Origin: Halorubrum aquaticum
GTDB lineage: Archaea > Halobacteriota > Halobacteria > Halobacteriales > Haloferacaceae
NCBI RefSeq assembly: GCF_900113615.1
Contig: NZ_FOPZ01000019.1
Location: forward strand, 1 to 64,000
Length of the DNA: 64,000 nucleotides
Direction of reading: 5' to 3'
The notes below the pieces were generated by a model. It saw only the letters and a list, made by a program, of their open reading frames with translations. It was not told the DNA's origin and made no database searches. Below, in pieces: positions 1-6,949 of this stretch. The translations under genes were made by a program, and so were the position numbers. The stretch's first letter is position 1. Each line of letters begins with the position of its first letter.

Positions 1-189
1 AGCTTCCCGGCGAGCCACGGCGGTACGACTCGCGCGGTCGAGAGGGGGTCGTTGCTGGCGCGGTGGACACGATCACGGGGAACGCGTCCGAAGGCCCGAC
101 CTCGAACGCTCCGCGCCGCCGGCAGCCGGCGGCAACGTCGCCGTCGACCGTCCCGTTTCGTCACGTTTCGTCACGTTTCGTCCCGCCAC

Positions 190-272
190 GTCCTCGCACG
201 ACCCCACACGACTCCGCACCTCACGCCTCCCCAGCCTCGGCCTCGGCGACCCGCCGGAGCCGCCGGCGGGCC
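190..272 (-). repeat. Truncated hairpin-array element, copy E
   Basis: On the minus strand, 214-239 carries the 26-nt core shared with five other places in the window (GAGGCTGGGGAGGYGTGAGG plus flanks). A hairpin with 8-bp arms (CCCGCCGG/CCGGCGGG) lies at 250-270. The second conserved block (TCAAAGGGGCAGTCGC) and the CTTTG block are absent, so this looks like a decayed or partial copy. Three tandem GTTTCGTCAC-like units lie beside it at about 154-184. The rest of 1-531, apart from the 11-bp array at 360-491, shows no gene I can support; the two overlapping small ORFs there look like GC-rich artefacts. Confidence 0.6.
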
Positions 273-359
273 GCCTCGACCTCCCTCGCGCGGGCCGTTC
301 GCGGCCGGCGGCCGCTCACGGGCGCGCGCCACCGCGGTCTGCCGGTGTTTCGACCGGAG

Positions 360-491
360 TGAACGGTCGGTGAACGGTCGGTGAACGGTCGGTGAACGGT
401 CGATGAACGGTCGGTGAACGGTCGATGAACGGTCGGTGAACGGTCGATGAACGACCGACGAACGATCAGCGAGCGATCGGTGAGCGACCGG
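360..491. repeat. Twelve-unit 11-bp tandem repeat (iteron-like)
   Basis: Twelve consecutive 11-bp units of TGAACGGTCGG and variants run without spacers. The first eight differ only at the last base (G or A); the last four are degenerate. The array ends about 40 bp upstream of the ATG at 532 and just before a T-rich stretch (503-511) that could be its TATA box. An 11-bp period is close to one helical turn, so protein bound to each unit would sit on one face of the DNA. It could be an operator array or a simple slippage minisatellite. Confidence 0.85.
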
Positions 492-531
492 TAACCGAAC
501 GTCCTTTTTCTCCCGCCGGCAACGACCTCGT

Positions 532-1020
532 ATGGAAACGAAGGGGGTGTTCGCGCCGACGACCCGCGAGGAGGCGATCGACCGCTACGAGGCCGTCGGC
601 CCGGCCGCGCGGGTGATCGTCCGGGAGACGGCCAAGGCGATGGAGTTCGACGCCGACGAGTACGACGAGCGCGTCACGTCGGGCGTGGTCGAGACCGCCC
701 GCGACGCGACGTTCGCCGAACTGCTCGTCGTCCACCTCGCGGACCGCGACGAGTTCGACGCGTGGCTCGCGGAGAGCGGGTTCGACCCCGACGACCTGAT
801 CGAACTCGGCTCCGAGCACGTCGACCGGGTCGCGTGGCACCCCGTCCCCTTCGCCGACGCCGTGATCGCGACCACGTTCCAGGACGGGCCGGACGCGGCC
901 GCGAGCACCCTCCGACGCAACGCGTTCGGTCGGGTGTATCGCGACGTCTTCGCGGGGGGTGGCGGCTCCGACGACGGTGACGGCTCCGACGACGCGGTCG
1001 CCGACGATCCGGCCGAATAG
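532..1020 (+). CDS. Conserved haloarchaeal protein, DUF5809-like
   Basis: A 162-residue acidic soluble protein with no signal peptide or membrane segment. The N-terminal 130 residues look like a compact mixed alpha/beta domain; the tail from about 138 is a low-complexity Gly/Asp/Ser linker. It resembles the haloarchaeal family I know as DUF5809, which has no known function; that match is from memory. The ATG lies about 25 nt after a T-rich stretch (503-511), consistent with leaderless transcription. The first codons (ATGGAAACGAAGGGGGT) happen to resemble the core of an origin recognition box. Confidence 0.75.
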   Translation: METKGVFAPTTREEAIDRYEAVGPAARVIVRETAKAMEFDADEYDERVTSGVVETARDATFAELLVVHLADRDEFDAWLAESGFDPDDLIELGSEHVDRVAWHPVPFADAVIATTFQDGPDAAASTLRRNAFGRVYRDVFAGGGGSDDGDGSDDAVADDPAE

Positions 1021-1088
1021 GAGCGAACGACTCCGTTTCGGGGTCGACTCGACACCAGCGTTAGGTACCCGCGGGACCTACGTGAGCC

Positions 1089-2192
1089 ATGCCCAACCGA
1101 TCGACCGCGATCGCCCTCCTCGCGGCGGTCGCGTCCTTCGGAGCGGTCGCCGTCCGCCCGGCCGCCGCCCACGTCGACTACGTCACGGAGGACTCCGGCG
1201 ACCCGGTTGACGCCCTCGCGTTTCTCGTCGAGGTGCTCTCGGACCCGTTCAACGCCGCGGTGTTCGGCGGCTCCGGGCTCGTCGTCATCGCCGGGATCGC
1301 GGCGTATCTGTGGGTGCGGCCGACGATCCGCGACGTGGTCGTCCTCCGCGAGAAGCTCGTCGGCTACGGCGACCTGGTCCCGTGGATGCTGCGGCTCTCG
1401 ATCGGGCTCCCGCTCGTCGGAGCCGGCTTTCAGGGATACCTCTTCGCGCCGACGCTGACGTTCGAGACGGCGTCGAGCCCGCTGCTCCGCGTGCTGTTCA
1501 TCGGGATCGGCTTCTGCGTCCTCTTCGGACTGGCGACGCGGATCGTCTCGGCGATCGGCCTCCTGACCTTCGCGTGGGTCCTGCTGGCGGTCGACCCCGG
1601 CGTCGTCATCGCGATGGAGTACGTCCCGGTCCTGCTCGCGCTGTTCGTCCTCGGCGGCGGGCGGCCGAGCGCGGACGACATGCTGCTGGCGGTCGCGAGC
1701 ACGCCCGGAACCTACTACGGCCGGATCGACCCGGTCCACCACCTGAAGGCGTTCCTCGACGGCTCGATGGCCCCGCTCCGCGAGTACGTCCCGACGCTGT
1801 TGCGGGTCGGCATGGGGGTCACGTTCGTCTACCTCGGGCTGATCCAGAAGCTCGCGGACCCCGCACGCGGGCTGCTCGTCGTCGAGAAGTACGACCTGAC
1901 CGCGGTCGTCCCCGTCGACCCCGGCCTCTGGGTCGTGGGCGCGGGCCTGACCGAGATCGCCGTGGGACTGGCGCTGATCGCGGGCTTCTTCACCCGCGGC
2001 GCGGCCGCGGTCTCGTTCGTCCTCTTCACGACCACGCTGTTCGGGCTCCCCGACGACCCCGTACTGGCCCACGTCGCGCTGTTCGGGCTGGCCTCCGCCG
2101 TCTTCACGCTCGGGTCGGGTCCGCTCTCCTTCGACCGGTGGTTCGGGCGTCCCGCCCTCGACGAGGGGGAGTCCGTGATTCCGGCTGACTGA
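1089..2192 (+). CDS. DoxX-family membrane protein
   Basis: A 367-residue integral membrane protein. Residues 1-27 form a signal-peptide-like segment ending in an Ala-rich stretch, followed by about eight hydrophobic helices. The second half (roughly 235-350, from LLRVGMGVTFVYLGLIQKL through AGLTEIAVGLALIAGFFTRG) has the DoxX/SURF4-like four-helix pattern; the first half repeats a similar arrangement. DoxX proteins are linked to quinone/terminal oxidase chemistry or to redox stress, but the role here is not fixed. It stands alone between the 532 gene and pgi. Confidence 0.75.
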   Translation: MPNRSTAIALLAAVASFGAVAVRPAAAHVDYVTEDSGDPVDALAFLVEVLSDPFNAAVFGGSGLVVIAGIAAYLWVRPTIRDVVVLREKLVGYGDLVPWMLRLSIGLPLVGAGFQGYLFAPTLTFETASSPLLRVLFIGIGFCVLFGLATRIVSAIGLLTFAWVLLAVDPGVVIAMEYVPVLLALFVLGGGRPSADDMLLAVASTPGTYYGRIDPVHHLKAFLDGSMAPLREYVPTLLRVGMGVTFVYLGLIQKLADPARGLLVVEKYDLTAVVPVDPGLWVVGAGLTEIAVGLALIAGFFTRGAAAVSFVLFTTTLFGLPDDPVLAHVALFGLASAVFTLGSGPLSFDRWFGRPALDEGESVIPAD

Positions 2193-2308
2193 GGCCGGTA
2201 CGTCGACCCCGCTCCACCGATCCGACTTCACCGATCCCGCTCCACCGACCCCGAGTCGACCGTCCGCCAACGACCCACGCTTATGACCCGCTGGGCCGTC
2301 TCCCCGAC

Positions 2309-3595
2309 ATGGAAGTCGACATCGGCAACGCCCTCGGCACCCAGCCGGGGCTCACGGAGGAAACGCTCGACCGCCTCGACGACCGCGTCGCGGACGCCGA
2401 CGACCGGATCGCCCGCGGGATGGCCGACGACGAGTTCGGCTACGCCTCGTTGAACCTGCCCGAGACGGCGGACCCGGCGGCGATCCGCGCCGCGGTCGAG
2501 CCCTTCGACGAGCCCGAGGCGGTCCTCACCGTCGGGATCGGCGGGAGCGCGCTCGGCGCGGCGACGCTCGCGGACGCGCTCGAGAGCGACGTGGACGCGT
2601 ACTTCCTCGACAACGTCGACCCCGACGCCGTCGACGCGCTGCTCGCCTCCCTCCCGCTCGAGGAGGTCGTCGTCAACGTGGTCTCGCGGTCGGGGACGAC
2701 CGCCGAGACGCTCGCGAACTTCCTCGTCGTCCGCGAGGCGATGGCCGACGCGGGCGTCGACTGGACCGAGCGCACGCTCGTCACGACCGGCGAATCGGGG
2801 AACCTCCGGCGGCTCGCGGAGACGCACGACCTCCCCGCGCTCGACGTGCCCGAGGGGGTTCCCGGCCGCTTCTCGGTCCTCTCGACGGTCGGGCTGGCGG
2901 TCGCCGCGCTCCAGGGCCACGACGTCGAGGCAGTGTTGGCTGGCGGGAGAGACGGGATGGCGTCGCTCGCGGGGTCGCTCCGCGAGTCGCCGGCGTACGC
3001 CTACGGCGCGACGACCTACGCGCTCGCGGAGCGCGGCGCGCTCACCAACGCGTTCATGCCCTATTCGGAGTCGCTGGAGACGTTCGCGGAGTGGTTCGCC
3101 CAGCTCTGGGCCGAGAGCCTCGGGAAGGACGGGCTCGGCCAGACGCCAGCGCGCGCGCTCGGCGCGACCGACCAGCACTCCCAGCTCCAGCTCTACCGCG
3201 CCGGCCCGGCGGACAAGCTCGTCACGCTGGTTCGCCCGAGAGAGCGCGCCGACTCGCGGATCCCCGAGACCGACCTGGAGGGGCTCTCCTACCTCGGCGG
3301 CTCCTCGCTCGGCGACCTGCTCGACGCGGAGTTCGCGGCGACGGAGGCGAGCCTCGCGGCCGCCGACGTGCCAAACGTCCGGGTCGAGATCGACCGGGTG
3401 GACGAGCGTGCGCTCGGCGAGCTGCTGTACGGGATGGAGGCCGCCTGCGTGCTCTACGGCGAGCTCGCGAGCGTCTCGACGTTCACCCAGCCGGCCGTCG
3501 AGTGGGGCAAGAAGGCGGCCCGCGGGCTGCTCGGCGGCGGCGACTTCCCCGAGGCCGAGGCGGTGGCCGACAAACGCGAGTTCCGGATCGACTAA
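2309..3595 (+). CDS. pgi: Glucose-6-phosphate isomerase
   Basis: A 428-residue cytosolic enzyme interconverting glucose 6-phosphate and fructose 6-phosphate. The SIS-type sugar-phosphate sites are visible as VGIGGSALG (about 75-83) and SRSGTTAETL (about 127-136). The C-terminal conserved segment FTQPAVEWGKKAARGLL is also present. Length fits the bacterial-type Pgi used by haloarchaea, not the cupin type of some other archaea. A TATA-like CGCTTATGA lies about 27 nt upstream of the ATG, consistent with a leaderless mRNA. In haloarchaea this enzyme usually serves gluconeogenesis and the semiphosphorylative Entner-Doudoroff route. Confidence 0.95.
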   Translation: MEVDIGNALGTQPGLTEETLDRLDDRVADADDRIARGMADDEFGYASLNLPETADPAAIRAAVEPFDEPEAVLTVGIGGSALGAATLADALESDVDAYFLDNVDPDAVDALLASLPLEEVVVNVVSRSGTTAETLANFLVVREAMADAGVDWTERTLVTTGESGNLRRLAETHDLPALDVPEGVPGRFSVLSTVGLAVAALQGHDVEAVLAGGRDGMASLAGSLRESPAYAYGATTYALAERGALTNAFMPYSESLETFAEWFAQLWAESLGKDGLGQTPARALGATDQHSQLQLYRAGPADKLVTLVRPRERADSRIPETDLEGLSYLGGSSLGDLLDAEFAATEASLAAADVPNVRVEIDRVDERALGELLYGMEAACVLYGELASVSTFTQPAVEWGKKAARGLLGGGDFPEAEAVADKREFRID

Positions 3596-3620
3596 CACCG
3601 CGGGTCGCGTACCTCCGGCG

Positions 3621-4349
3621 ATGACGGAGAACCTCCCCCCGGCGCTTGACCGGGCCGTCCGCGTCGCGAGCGCGGCCTTCGCGATCGTGTTCGCGCTCGT
3701 CGTCGCGAGCGCGATCGCCGCGCCGGTCGCGGACCTCGCGGTCCGGGCCGGGCTCGTCGCCGACGGCGGAAACGGGTGGCAGTTGCTCCGGACGCTCGGC
3801 CAGTTCGCGGGCTTCCTCGCCGCCGTTGGCGGCTATCTCGTGTTCACCGACCAGCGGGACCTCCTCCGGATCGCGCGGCCGTCGCTCCGGGAGGTCGGGA
3901 TCGTCGTCGGCGCGGGGGTCGCCCTCTTGGCGCTCCAGTACGGCTCGCTTCTCGCCCTCCAGCAGGTCGGGCTCTCCACCGGGCAGAACCAGGCGGTCGT
4001 CCCCGCCGGCGACCCGGTCGGCTACTACCTCGCGATGGTCGCCGTCTCGCTTCTCGTCGTCGGGCCGGTCGAGGAGGTCCTGTTCCGCGGCGTCGTCCAG
4101 GGCGGGCTCCGGCGGGCGTTCGACGCCGCCCCGGCGATCCTGATCGCGAGCGCCCTCTTCGGGCTGGTCCACCTCTCGGGGATCCAGGGGACCTTCGCCG
4201 AGCGGTGGGCGTACGTCGGGGTCGTGGTCCTGTTGGGCTGCGTGCTCGGCCTCCTGTACGAACGAACGGAGAACGTGTTGGTCCCCGGGCTCGCCCACGG
4301 CGTGTACAACGCCGCGATCTACGCGGTGTTGCTCGCGAACGTGCTCTGA
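3621..4349 (+). CDS. CPBP-family intramembrane metalloprotease
   Basis: A 242-residue membrane protein with about seven hydrophobic helices. All three Abi/CPBP (CAAX protease-like) motifs are intact: EEVLFRG at 151-157 (paired Glu and Arg), FGLVHLSG with F180 and H184, and HGVYNA with H226 and N230. These residues bind zinc in the Rce1/CPBP family. The ATG at 3621 is chosen over longer in-frame starts because it follows the pgi stop by 25 nt and begins just before the first helix. Substrate unknown. The gene points into the repeat region that starts near 4405. Confidence 0.88.
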   Translation: MTENLPPALDRAVRVASAAFAIVFALVVASAIAAPVADLAVRAGLVADGGNGWQLLRTLGQFAGFLAAVGGYLVFTDQRDLLRIARPSLREVGIVVGAGVALLALQYGSLLALQQVGLSTGQNQAVVPAGDPVGYYLAMVAVSLLVVGPVEEVLFRGVVQGGLRRAFDAAPAILIASALFGLVHLSGIQGTFAERWAYVGVVVLLGCVLGLLYERTENVLVPGLAHGVYNAAIYAVLLANVL

Positions 4350-4404
4350 GATCGGGGTCGACGTGACCTGAGAGTCGATCCATCCCGATGTGTTCTCCGC
4401 GGTC

Positions 4405-4830
4405 GGCGCGCCTCCGAGTGCTCCGGATGGGCACGAGGAGCCCGCGAGGGACGCGGCGAGCGCGAGCGGTGAAACCGCGAGTCGTGAGCCGCGAGGCTGG
4501 GGAGGCGTGAGGTGCGGTCGCGGTGCTGTTGCGGGGTGGGACTCAAAGGGGCAGTCGCGAGGGCGATGGCGGCCGACGTAAGCAGCGTGGCGCTACGCGC
4601 CACGGGCAGCCGGCGGCGGAGCCGCCGGCGACACCACAGCGAGCGGAGCGAGTGAGGAGCGCAACGAGGCCATCGAGTCCTCGTGACTGGGGCTTTGGCG
4701 GTGTTCTCCGCGCTAACAACGACGTACGGCCGACCGACTGGGGCTTCGTGGATACTCCCAGTAGAGGAATCAACTGCGTAGTATCGACCGACTGGGGCTT
4801 CGGAGACGTTCTCCGCGCTCACTCCGAGTC
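4405..4830 (+). repeat. Hairpin-array element, copy A
   Basis: Near-complete copy. A leader (GGCGCGCCTCCGAG, about 4407) is followed by the 26-nt core at 4492-4517. The inner 5' block reads TCAAAG (4543-4548), GGG (4549-4551), CAGTCGCGAGG (4552-4562). The 3' block reads CCTCGTGACTG (4679-4689), GGG (4690-4692), CTTTGG (4693-4698). The two blocks can pair over about 17 bp around a symmetric GGG/GGG internal loop. Between them lie hairpins at 4586-4604 and 4609-4629. The 3' module is then repeated near 4737 and 4790 at about 52-bp spacing. Small ORFs here follow the repeat and are not genes. Confidence 0.85.
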
Positions 4831-5130
4831 CCGAAGCAGGAGGTAGATGACGACGACGAGCAGCATCACGTCGAGGCCCGCGATCACCGCGAGCGGGGTC
4901 CCGAACCCCCACTGCCAGGCCCACTCGCTCCCATGCGAGGTGGCGTCCCTGTAGAGCCACCGTCCGAGGGTGGCCCAGAGGACCAGCAACGCGAGGAGTA
5001 GCCAGAGTTCGTCACGGGCCACGACGACGCCCGGAAGGATCTCGTAGGTCGTCACCTGTACGATGGAGGGCGATTCGAGCATTCGGTCAGATATCTGTGC
5101 GTGTGTTGATGTTTCTGTCGCTCGCGACAT
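4819..5130 (-). CDS. Small membrane protein between inverted repeats
   Basis: An ORF of 103 codons from the ATG at 5130; a shorter start at 5082 gives 87 residues (MLESPSIVQV...). Two hydrophobic segments are clear: ELWLLLALLVLWATLGRWLY, and LAVIAGLDVMLLVVVIYLLL at the C-terminus. I do not recognise a family. Its stop lies at the outer edge of the last 3' module of copy A, and its upstream ATG lies at the outer edge of the last module of inverted copy A', so it fills exactly the space between two convergent repeats. It may be a genuine passenger or orphan gene; confidence is moderate because the N-terminal part derives from repeat sequence. Confidence 0.45.
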   Translation of the reverse strand: MSRATETSTHAQISDRMLESPSIVQVTTYEILPGVVVARDELWLLLALLVLWATLGRWLYRDATSHGSEWAWQWGFGTPLAVIAGLDVMLLVVVIYLLLRDSE

Positions 5131-5385
5131 GGAGAACACTGCCAGAGAGCCAGTCGGTCGACGATATGACGTGATGATATTGGCTGCGGTGAACACCGCC
5201 AAAGCCCCAGCCACGAGGACGGCGCACGCTCGCCGCGCTCCTCACTCAGTCGCTCACTTCGCTCACTCCTTCGTTTCGGTGCTCGCGTCGCCTGCGCCGT
5301 CCTCGCGACTGCCCCTTTGAATCCCACCCCACACCGCACAGCCCCGCACCTCACGCCTCCCCAGCCTCGCAGGCACGCGCCACCG
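5126..5385 (-). repeat. Hairpin-array element, copy A' (inverted)
   Basis: Read on the minus strand, the 26-nt core (5344-5369) is followed by TCAAAGGGGCAGTCGC (5305-5320) and, at the far side, GTGGCTGGGGCTTTGG (5199-5214). The enclosing stem is the longest of all copies: 5294-5311 pairs with 5208-5225 over 18 bp with two G.U-type positions. A degenerate extra 3' module (GACTGGCTCTCTGGCAGTG) follows near 5135-5155. The leader is cut short by the 3' end of the nurA-like gene. Together with copy A it forms a large inverted pair around the small ORF at 4819-5130. Confidence 0.85.
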
Positions 5386-5399
5386 CCTCGATCAGCGAT

Positions 5400-6719
5400 T
5401 CAGTACCGGTCCTTCCCCCAGCGGTGGTCGTCGTAGGTCGCCTGCTGGTCGCTGTCGAACCGCTCCTCGAACTTCCGGCGCAGGGCGGCCTTCTCCGTGG
5501 CGTCGATCCGCGCGAGCGCGTCCGCCTTCCCGACCGCCGCGGGCGGCCCCCGCGTCGTCGCCACGTCCGCGAGCACCTGTCGAGTCAGCCGGTCGCGCGT
5601 CTCCGCGTCGCGGGTGAACGCGTAGGGGGCCTCGAGCTTGTAGGTCACGTCGGTCCGCGGGTCGTACAACACCATGAACGTCGGCTCGTACAGTTCGGGT
5701 TCGAGTTCGCGGTCGATCCCGAGCGCGTCGGCGTCGGCCGCCATCGTCCCGTCCGCGCCGCCGCGGCTGTGAAACCACGTGGTGAACGTGAGGTCGTCGT
5801 CGAGGCGGGCGTCTGTCCCGCGACCGCCGTCGTTTCCGCCACGACCGACGTTGCCGCCGCTTCCACTGCCGTCTCCGCCGCTACCGATGTCCCCCTCCCG
5901 CCGTTCCAAGAGTCGGGTGAAGAGCGCGGTGTCGTCGGGCCAGGGCGACTCGAACCCCTTGCGGGAGAGCGTCCGCACGACCGTCCGGCTCGAGGGGTTC
6001 TTCACGAAGCCGGCGAGCGGGACGTCGCGCTCGACGAACCGCTCGACGAGCCGGATGTACTTCTCGACGACCGCCTGGGGTTTCGCCTCCCGGGCGAGCT
6101 CGCCGAGCTCCGGGTCGCGGTCCCCCCAGGTGAACAGCTCCTTGGGGTAGATCGGGCCGTCGAGGACGAGCAGCTCCTCGACCCGGTCGGCGTGGTCGAG
6201 CGCGTGGGTCCCCTCGGCGAGGTAGAGCGCGAGCGCGTGGACGACCCCCTCGGCGTACCGGTTCACCCGCGGCGCGTGGAGCACGCGCTGGCGGGTGTGG
6301 CCGTCGTCGCGTCTCGTCCACGCCCCGTCGAAGTCGGCGGTCGAGTCGCCCGCGTGGACCGTCGCGACGATCGTCCGGTCGCGGTGGAGGTCGAGGTCGG
6401 TCGGCTCCGCGGCCATCGCCGCGTGCGCCACGTCGACGACGAGCCCGTTCTTGAACGTCGTCGGGTTGATCGTTCCGGAGTCGAGCCCGTGGACCGTCCC
6501 GAAGGGGCGCTCCGCGAGCGCCACGTCGTCGATGGCGGTCCGCCGGCGCTCGTGGTCGGCGACGGGCTCGACCACGACCCGGCCGTCCCGCCGGAGCCCG
6601 GTGAGCCAGTCGTTCCACACCCGCCCCGCGAGGTCCTCGTGGTCCGTCGTGTCCACGTCGCCCGCGATCCCGTACGCGAGCCGCGCGATGTTCTCGACGT
6701 GGATCGGATCGAGGGTCAC
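5400..6719 (-). CDS. nurA: NurA-domain nuclease
   Basis: A 439-residue protein with the NurA RNase H-like fold signature: GLDSG with D80, a second acidic strand VLDGP with D187, then GFVKNPSSRTVV and a late YDPRTDVTYKLEAPYAF segment. NurA with the HerA ATPase resects DNA double-strand ends in archaea; the role is inferred from the family. A Gly/Asp/Ser-rich insertion (about 280-310) interrupts the domain and is probably a surface loop. No herA or mre11-rad50 lies beside it, unlike many archaea, so pairing with HerA would be in trans. It is divergent from the transducer gene at 6950. Confidence 0.85.
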   Translation of the reverse strand: MTLDPIHVENIARLAYGIAGDVDTTDHEDLAGRVWNDWLTGLRRDGRVVVEPVADHERRRTAIDDVALAERPFGTVHGLDSGTINPTTFKNGLVVDVAHAAMAAEPTDLDLHRDRTIVATVHAGDSTADFDGAWTRRDDGHTRQRVLHAPRVNRYAEGVVHALALYLAEGTHALDHADRVEELLVLDGPIYPKELFTWGDRDPELGELAREAKPQAVVEKYIRLVERFVERDVPLAGFVKNPSSRTVVRTLSRKGFESPWPDDTALFTRLLERREGDIGSGGDGSGSGGNVGRGGNDGGRGTDARLDDDLTFTTWFHSRGGADGTMAADADALGIDRELEPELYEPTFMVLYDPRTDVTYKLEAPYAFTRDAETRDRLTRQVLADVATTRGPPAAVGKADALARIDATEKAALRRKFEERFDSDQQATYDDHRWGKDRY

Positions 6720-6949
6720 GGGCGTACTGTGACCGGATCCGTATAAAAGGCGTCGCCCGCGTGGTCCCGTCGGAGCCGAACCCGATCGCGTTCGATCTTC
6801 GTCGATAAACCAGCGAAATTAACCGCCGGGCACGGTATTGGCGTGTTTCCTGACGACTGTCGGTACGAGAACCCTCGCCCCCGATACGTGAGTATCAGCG
6901 ATAATATTCGGAGCCGGGAGTATTTCACCCGGTACGACGATCGACGGAC

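Noticed and set aside
360-491. The 11-bp array as a CRISPR
   Set aside because: Units are 11 bp and contiguous, with no spacers and no cas genes.
4390-4846. Small ORFs inside the hairpin elements (also 5063-5320, 21740-22118, 37272-37729), some sharing peptide stretches such as WDSKGQS
   Set aside because: Their similarity follows the repeat DNA, not protein selection; frames break between copies and the hairpins dominate. They are probably the source of spurious hypothetical proteins.
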